From Conidiobolus incongruus B7586 (Eukaryota > Entomophthoromycota > Entomophthoromycetes > Entomophthorales > Conidiobolaceae), in NCBI GenBank assembly GCA_000697335.1, contig JNEM01015851.1:1-14741 (forward strand): a stretch of DNA of 14,741 nucleotides. The letters are read 5' to 3'. The position numbers and the translations under genes are program-made. This document shows, one piece after another, positions 9,559-14,741 of this stretch. Position 1 is the first letter of the stretch; the number at the start of each line of letters is the position of its first letter. The notes beneath the pieces were generated by a model that saw only the letters and a program-made list of their open reading frames with translations, did no database searches and had not been told where the DNA came from.

Positions 9559-9994
9559 TTGGGTTAATCTAACCTCTCTTTTATAAATCTTAGAGTTGTT
9601 GACTTTAAGCTTTCATGCTTTAACTTTTTATAACTTGATAAGCTTTAATTCCATTTAGTAATGGAGAATTAAAGATTTTGGAATTTGTATCAAATAAATT
9701 TCTAAAGGTTTTTCATAAAATCAAACCAACTTTAGATTTAGTCGTTCTTTAGAGTTACTAAGGTTCGAAGTTGTTATACTCATTAATGAGCTCTGTTTGT
9801 AATTTTGATCACAGACACTATCTAAATAAATTTATTACGCACTTTAATATTTTTTAAATTCTCAATTATCCCATAATTTGACCATTAATAATCATAAAAT
9901 AAATTTTAATATCTTGTATCCTATTTAATATTATTATCAAATTGTTAATAATACAATCAAAAAATCACAAAATATTAATAATATTTAAATAGAA
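9559..9994. other. 5' flank of the WD40 gene
   Basis: There is no coding region here that I can support. The stretch to about 9840 is less AT-rich than the distal intergenic DNA and may include the promoter and 5' untranslated region of the gene starting at 9995. No TATA box at a convincing distance was picked out. The last 150 bp before the start codon are very AT-rich, with a purine (G) at -3. Confidence 0.4.
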
Positions 9995-11277
9995 ATGGAA
10001 TTCGAAAACTACTATAATATCAATCCCAACGTAACAACATCAAGTGCACCCAATTTGATTAACAATTTTCAAAAAGTTAAAGTAGACCAATTTGAACGTA
10101 GTAAGGATTACGTTTTCGATATCGTTAAGGGCAGCTCTCATTATGTTGTATCACTGTCAAATAACCAAATTCAAATCTTTGACCAGAACGAATTTAAATT
10201 ACAAGCCAAATTGAACTTTCACACGGATACTGTCAACTTTATTAAACCTTTTGACTGTTGGGGAGTCGTGTCAGGATCTGCAGATGGTACTGTAGCTATT
10301 TGGGATATTAGAACTAATGGGGAACCTGGTATGGTAATTAGAGGTAAAATGATATACATAATTTATATCAAATAGGATTAATCATATATTGAATAATAAT
10401 TAGATCCCGAACAAATACCAATTTTAAGCGGTGACCTGAATAAATCCAATCAACTATTAGCGACAGGAGGCGAATTGGCTGGAGAAGATGCTAAAATTAA
10501 TTTCTTTGACGTTCGCAACCCCCAAAAACCCATTCACCAATTCGTAGAAAGTCACACCGACGATATTACCCAAATTCTGTTCCATCCTATCTACGACCAC
10601 CAGCTCGTGTCTGGCAGTATGGACGGCCTCATCAATCTTTACGACCTGAAGGACTTCGACGAGGAGGAGGCTATCCAAACCGTACTACCATTCGACCAAT
10701 CCATCTCTAAGTTAGGATTTTTCGGCAATCAGGCCGAATTCCTATATAGTTCCAGCCATATGGAGCACTTAAGACTCTGGAACTTGCAATCTGGTGAATG
10801 CATTAGTGACTTTGGCGATATGAAGGGATACCAATTCGAAAATGGATTCAGGATGGATTACTTTATCCAGGGACATTTCGACTCCCTCAATGAAAGATTG
10901 TTCATTAGTGGGGGGACCAATTCCGGCAAGGTGGGCCTCATTCACCTAAATTTGAATAGTTTACAACTTTGCGATATTCTCGACCATGGTAAGGAAGAGA
11001 TTGTTCGCAGTGTGAATTGGGATCATCAGGTAATTTTTTTCAAACTATAATATAAATTCAGTTGATTCATTACTTTTTAGAGTAACAAACTAATCGCAGG
11101 CTGCGAAGGAGGTCAATTAAGTTTCTTCAGTAACGATCCCTTCTTCAGACCCCAAATTCAAGCTGTGCATCCTACTCACAATCACCAGGTAATTTGATTA
11201 ATATTCTCCCAATTCCATTTCTAAATCCTCTTCCGTTTCCTTACTAGAGAAGTTTTAAACAGTATCGACCTTATTGA
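9995..11277 (+). CDS. WDR89: WD40 repeat protein, WDR89 family
   Basis: The predicted protein has 370 residues (human WDR89 is of similar length). It is a WD40 beta-propeller, likely a protein-interaction scaffold; the family's role is poorly defined. Exons are 9995-10343, 10404-11029, 11081-11188 and 11248-11277. Blade signatures include SGSADGTVAIWD (residues 93-104), a KINFFDVR block (147-154), HTDDITQILFHP followed by LVSGSMDGLINLYDL (167-198), an LRLWNL block near residue 245, and the C-terminal pattern RLFISGGTNSGKV then IVRSVNW and LIAGCEGGQLSFF. The GGTN and VRS-W pattern near the end is what points to WDR89 rather than another WD40 family. The last exon encodes RSFKQYRPY, a basic tail. 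Without the third intron the protein would stop two codons into it (VI); I prefer the spliced form because the donor and acceptor are good. The gene converges with the penta-EF-hand gene, 552 bp away. Confidence 0.85.
10344..10403 (+). other. Intron 1 of the WDR89-like gene (60 bp)
   Basis: The donor is gtaaaa and the acceptor attag, in phase 1. The split codon becomes GAT (Asp117), and the frame joins the WD40 segments on either side. The intron contains an in-frame stop. Confidence 0.85.
11030..11080 (+). other. Intron 2 of the WDR89-like gene (51 bp)
   Basis: The donor follows cag and reads gtaatt; the acceptor is ctttttag after a T-rich run. Phase 0. Removing it restores the last WD40 blade (LIAGCEGGQLSFF). 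Confidence 0.85.
11189..11247 (+). other. Intron 3 of the WDR89-like gene (59 bp)
   Basis: The donor is cag|gtaatt, the same as in intron 2, and the acceptor is ttactag after a pyrimidine-rich stretch. Phase 0. It leads to a 30-nt last exon ending in TGA at 11275-11277. Retention would give a stop after two codons. Confidence 0.65.
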
Positions 11278-11829
11278 AAACTGATTTAGAAGAGAACTAC
11301 TGTAATATTGTTGATATGAAATTGATTTATTTGATAGATGGAATGAAATAGAAATGTGAAATAGATTGAGTGCAAATATTCATATATTTAATCACAATTT
11401 GTTATGTTAATAAATATTTATAAAAATTGAGCTATTTAAATTGAATACATAAGTTATTTTATAAAAGTTGTTATTCATTAAGTATTAGTAATTTTTTTTT
11501 GGAATTTTGTTCAAATAAATAAGTTAAAATTATATATAAATAGATAACAAAATTAAATTTGAAAGATAATAAAAATTTTAGCTTAGATATATTTCACCAA
11601 TTTCACAAATATTTGAATAAAATAAAAAAAACTATATTTATAAACTCATCGAATTAAAATAAAAGGTAATATCAAAGATAAAATCAATTATATAACCAGT
11701 ATTTTAACAGATATGATAATTTTGAATATATTAACAAATTCGGTTTACCAACTAAGACCCCAAATTAAGAAAAATAATATCGAAATGGAATCTAATATTA
11801 AGACTATACACACTTTAATCACAATACAA
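11278..11829. other. Intergenic region between convergent genes
   Basis: This 552-bp AT-rich stretch holds the 3' ends of both neighbouring transcripts. AATAAA-like runs are common here and none can be singled out as the poly(A) signal. I see no gene. Confidence 0.5.
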
Positions 11830-12694
11830 TTATTTCTGAGCGATGACTAATTCCAAGAACTAGAAACAATGAATTAGTATTAAATTGAATAGATTAAATT
11901 AAGGGAACTTACATCTTCGTATCTGATTTGTATCCAACCGTCATTGTCATTGTCAAATCGACGGAAGGAATCCGTTAAGGATTTGACGGTGACGCAAGCT
12001 TGGATAAAGTTATCGAAAGTGATGTGACCTTTGCCTAAAAATGGAAAAGAATTAGAATTAATACTGAAAGTTCAATTTTAAATATAAAAATAAAATAGTA
12101 ACTGTAAAAAATACTTACCAGATTTATCAAATTTTCTAACTATTAAAAAAGTCAATTTGTCAGAAACGTTATATCCAAAAGCTCTTAAAGCTCCTTGAAG
12201 TTCATTTTTATCGATAGATCCCGAGCGGTCTCTGTCGAAACTTTGGAAACATTGCTTCCATTGTTCAATATATCTCCAAAGGGCAGCAAATTCATTAAAT
12301 TCTATTTGACCACTTTGATCCTTGTCGAACATATTTAGCATAAGACGCACCGTCTCAATATTGAATGGGGACCAGTCGCCTAAAGGAACAGAATTGGTAA
12401 ACATATTACACACTGGTTAGAAAATGACTTACCATTGACTAATGCACGTTGAAGTTCGTCAGCATTCAACTTGCCACTGCGATCAGTATCAATAGCTTGG
12501 AACCAATTCCATAACTCTTGCTGATTCACTCCACCTTGCTGCTGTGGGGGAGGAGCACTCCCATAGCCGCCCTGGTGTTGGCCATACCCGCCTTGGTTGT
12601 AACCACCTTGCTGGCCATATCCTCCTTGTTGGCCATAACCACCACCTTGCTGGTATCCATAATTCTGTTGACCTGGAGGTCTGTTATAACTCAT
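11830..12694 (-). CDS. PEF1: Penta-EF-hand calcium-binding protein (ALG-2/Pef1-like)
   Basis: The predicted protein has 224 residues. Exons on the - strand are 12694-12433, 12379-12119, 12034-11913 and 11859-11830. Residues 10-48 form a Gly/Gln/Tyr-rich tail with repeated GGYGQQ units, typical of ALG-2 and peflin relatives. Five EF-hands follow. Loop 1 starts at Asp69 (DTDRSGKLNADE), loop 2 at Asp106 (DKDQSGQIEFNE) and loop 3 at Asp136 (DRDRSGSIDKNE). Loop 4 at Asp172 is degenerate, with lysine at position 5 and asparagine at position 12. Loop 5 at Asp202 ends in Tyr213 and probably serves dimerisation, as in the family. The C-terminus YEDFLELVIAQK matches the usual penta-EF-hand ending. Family members act as calcium sensors in membrane traffic, repair and budding. 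The start is the first ATG, at 12694; the codon TTG two codons upstream is not preferred. Yeast Pef1 has a longer N-terminus, so orthology is inferred. Confidence 0.92.
11860..11912 (-). other. Intron 3 of the penta-EF-hand gene (53 bp)
   Basis: The donor is GTAAGT and the acceptor GTTTCTAG, in phase 0. It precedes a 30-nt last exon encoding FLELVIAQK and a TAA stop, which completes the fifth EF-hand. Confidence 0.88.
12035..12118 (-). other. Intron 2 of the penta-EF-hand gene (84 bp)
   Basis: The donor is GTAAGT and the acceptor ATTTTTAG, in phase 1. It lies inside the fourth EF-hand loop. Splicing gives the DKSGKGHITFDN loop. Confidence 0.9.
12380..12432 (-). other. Intron 1 of the penta-EF-hand gene (53 bp)
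   Basis: The donor is GTAAGT and the acceptor CCTTTAG, in phase 1. Splicing joins the helix after EF-hand 1 to GDWSPF, a motif conserved in penta-EF-hand proteins. Confidence 0.9.
12560..12661 (-). repeat. Gly/Gln/Tyr-rich coding repeat in the penta-EF-hand gene
   Basis: Short degenerate repeats encode GGYGQQ and GGYNQ type units. Open frames on the + strand across this stretch are shadows of the repeat. Such tracts vary in length between strains by slippage. Confidence 0.75.
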
Positions 12695-12811
12695 TTTCAA
12701 ATTTTAATATTTGTAATAAAAAATTAATAAAATATAAATGAATTGACCATAATTTAACTTCAATTAATAAATGAATCAAAAATGGGTTTTCAGAATTTTC
12801 AAATTGAATCT

Positions 12812-12816
12812 ATTGG
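12812..12816 (-). promoter_or_regulatory. Candidate CCAAT box upstream of the penta-EF-hand gene
   Basis: The + strand attgg reads CCAAT on the gene's strand, about 118 bp upstream of the ATG. A second CCAAT on the opposite strand lies at 12826-12830. CCAAT-binding complexes are general fungal activators. Function here is inferred from position only. Confidence 0.35.
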
Positions 12817-12828
12817 ATTGATTAGCCA

Positions 12829-12841
12829 ATGATGACATCAT
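12829..12841. promoter_or_regulatory. Palindrome resembling a bZIP/CRE-type site
   Basis: The bases atgatgacatcat form a perfect inverted repeat about a central A and contain TGACATCA, one base from the CRE/ATF consensus TGACGTCA. It overlaps the CCAAT at 12826-12830 and lies about 135-147 bp upstream of the penta-EF-hand start codon. Confidence 0.3.
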
Positions 12842-12881
12842 AGAATGAATTATTCTGTCCTAAAAGAATGTTTGCCAATAT

Positions 12882-12899
12882 TGCGAAGTTATATTCGCA
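12882..12899. repeat. Inverted repeat tgcgaa-N6-ttcgca
   Basis: Two perfect 6-bp arms surround a 6-bp spacer. The arms carry the only two CpGs in this stretch of AT-rich sequence. It could be a dimeric factor site for the penta-EF-hand gene, whose start is about 190 bp away, or chance. Confidence 0.35.
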
Positions 12900-14741
12900 G
12901 CATATTATTGAATCTTTGAATGTTTTTTTGCGTGGTCAATTAATGATTTTTAGTTTAGCTTGAATATGCTATAATTGAATCATGTAATTATCTAATATAA
13001 TTTCCATTCATAACAAAAAAAAACTATTGATTGGTTATAATTGACAGAATATTGATATTTTGATTATAAACTATTAGTAATATTAACTTATGTGATTTAA
13101 ATATAAAATATACAATATTATTTCAAATTAGATTTATTTATACAAGTTTTTTTTTAAAAATAATCGAATATTCACTATTTTATTGTTAAAATATTGATTA
13201 ACTTGATATATTTTAAATTATTAATTTGATTTTAACATTTAACCAAATTGATATTTAAAAGCCTTATACAATTCTGAAAATGAGTATCAAGCTTCAAATT
13301 TATATATAATATATATATTATATTTATTGATTTTTTATAAATATTAAAATAATATAAATATATTAATTTTAAAATTGAAATAAAAATTTGAAATAAAACA
13401 TTTATATTGGTATAAATTCTAAATTTAGCAATTCCTCCACAATTGAAATATGTAAAAATTTTACATGAGAATCGGATGATTAAATAGAACTCTTTTCATT
13501 CATTAATTAGCTCAATTAGTATAAAAATTAATCAATCAGAATGGATAAAGTTGAGAATTTGATTGGTATTATCCATTTAACCAATAAATCACTATTTTTT
13601 TCTTATTGATTGAATGTGTTTGCTTTGAATAGACAAGTTAATCATTTGAATAGTAATTTCGAATGAGGGATTATATTTGAAAGAGTTGAAAAATAATTAT
13701 CAATTAGATGCAAAAATATTGAAATTTATAATTAATAATTTCTAATGACATGATGATTTTATGACTCTTTTATAAATATAAAATGATATTGAATTCTGAA
13801 ATTTTTGTAATTAAGCAAAAGTTAAATAATGATAAAATGGAATTGGGATATAATTGATATAAACAAAATGATTTTCAAAATATGAATAGAGTTTTAGCTT
13901 AATATTTGATATTAAATTATAGTGCTGAAAAGGTGAATAATTTATGATACATATTATTTGAATAATTGATAGGTAAAGTAATCATAATTAGAAACTTATT
14001 CAATTCATTTCAATATTATGATTAAACATAATTACATTATTTATGTATTCATAAGCAGTTAAACTATAGCGATTTTGATATCGGTGTAAAAATTAGTATA
14101 TAATATTAATTTAAAAGTCATGTATCTTATTCTTTATCTTTAGTAATTAGTAAAAGGTTTTTCAAAAGATAAAATTAAGTAAATAATTTAATGAAATATT
14201 TGAAATTAAATTTAAATTATATCAAAATTTTGAAGAAATTAAAAACATTAATATATGATTTATAAAAATTAATGCACAATATAAATTTAATACTTTATTT
14301 TATTTTTAATAGCTCTTTATTATACTTTTAATAAGCTTCTAACAACTCATAATAATTTTTTTATTAAAGACTAAAATTTGATATTTCACAAACTAAATTA
14401 TAAGAATTTTTTCATATAAGAATATTTTTTAATTGTTTAAATTAAATATAATCACATAAGTTATAATTTATGAATATATTAGATATGGTAACTTTTTTTA
14501 ATTTTTTTATATTTATATATTTTATAATTATTGTGTAAAATAATAAATATCCTTAATTTATTATAAATATACTAATTAAAAATTGTTTTATTTGGAAAAA
14601 TAATATAAAAAATTTAAAAATTATGAATTATAAGAATTATATTATAAAAGACTGTATTTTTAATTATATCTTGATAAGTACTGTTTAGTTATAAGTATTT
14701 TGATTTTTTAACTCTTTTGTTAAATTATAAGGTAATAATAT
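12900..14741. other. AT-rich intergenic sequence, no gene seen
   Basis: About 1.84 kb without a coding region, recognisable RNA gene or known repeat. It contains palindromic AT runs (for example around 13300-13325) and one longer inverted repeat at 13540-13577. From roughly 14280 to the window end the sequence becomes still poorer in G and C and may be the edge of another decayed repeat, but I cannot identify it. Confidence 0.5.
13540..13577. repeat. Inverted repeat, 9-bp arms, 20-bp loop
   Basis: The arm aatggataa at 13540-13548 pairs perfectly with ttatccatt at 13569-13577. There is no T-run terminator or neighbouring gene to explain it. It may be chance in AT-rich DNA. Confidence 0.4.

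Noticed and set aside
10457-10678. Open frame of 73 codons on the - strand
   Set aside because: It is the antisense shadow of exon 2 of the WDR89-like gene.
11189-11196. Third exon of the WDR89-like gene reading on to TGA at 11195
   Set aside because: It gives a two-codon extension. A normal donor and acceptor instead lead to a basic tail ending in RPY, which looks more like a real C-terminus, though retention is not excluded.
12518-12741. Two open frames on the + strand (12518-12727 and 12544-12741)
   Set aside because: Both are antisense shadows of the Gly/Gln/Tyr-rich first exon of the penta-EF-hand gene.
13505-13580. tRNA-like stretch (tagctcaattagta resembles an A box)
   Set aside because: The D arm does not pair, no acceptor stem closes and there is no good B box. 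It does not fold as a tRNA.
1-14741. A previously undescribed multi-gene system
   Set aside because: The genes present (U1, WDR89-like, penta-EF-hand) are unrelated housekeeping genes, and the rest is repeats and AT-rich spacer. Nothing supports a new system.

Overview
The window looks like nuclear DNA of a fungus with very AT-rich intergenic sequence. The basis is two intron-bearing genes with introns of 51-84 bp and GT..AG ends, a U1 spliceosomal RNA gene, and a repeat block whose decay follows the CpA-to-TpA pattern of repeat-induced point mutation (RIP). RIP of this type is best known in filamentous ascomycetes, so that is my best guess at lineage. The species cannot be told from the sequence alone.

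Region 1 (1-7303) is a repeat graveyard. A Ty3/Gypsy LTR retrotransposon of the chromovirus type fills it. Its 5' LTR is cut by the window edge and its 3' LTR lies at 6907-7303. Reverse transcriptase, integrase and chromodomain remnants lie between them on the + strand. A 1.6-kb Tc1/mariner DNA transposon (2556-4164) is inserted in the reverse transcriptase region. It is flanked by a TA duplication and has about 210-bp terminal inverted repeats with an inner and outer direct repeat (IR/DR layout). Its DD34E transposase frame carries an in-frame 69-bp tandem duplication. Both elements are heavily mutated and surely dead.

Region 2 (7304-9070) is gene-less AT-rich sequence that still contains CpA, TpG and some CpG. 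The mutated state therefore stops sharply at the LTR edge.

Region 3 (9071-9994) opens with a TATA-like box and a complete U1 snRNA gene (about 9103-9254), a GC-rich island. A 250-bp stretch that may be a decayed solo LTR follows, then the 5' flank of the next gene.

Region 4 (9995-12694) holds two convergent genes. On the + strand is a WD40 protein of the WDR89 family (4 exons, 370 aa). On the - strand is a penta-EF-hand calcium-binding protein of the ALG-2/Pef1 type (4 exons, 224 aa). Both end in a 30-nt terminal exon. They share no obvious pathway.

Region 5 (12695-14741) is AT-rich intergenic DNA with an inverted CCAAT box and short palindromes upstream of the penta-EF-hand gene, and nothing coding that I can see. 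I found no CRISPR array, gene cluster or convincing new system. The most informative items are the U1 gene, the IR/DR transposon and its internal duplication, and the sharp edge of the RIP-like zone.
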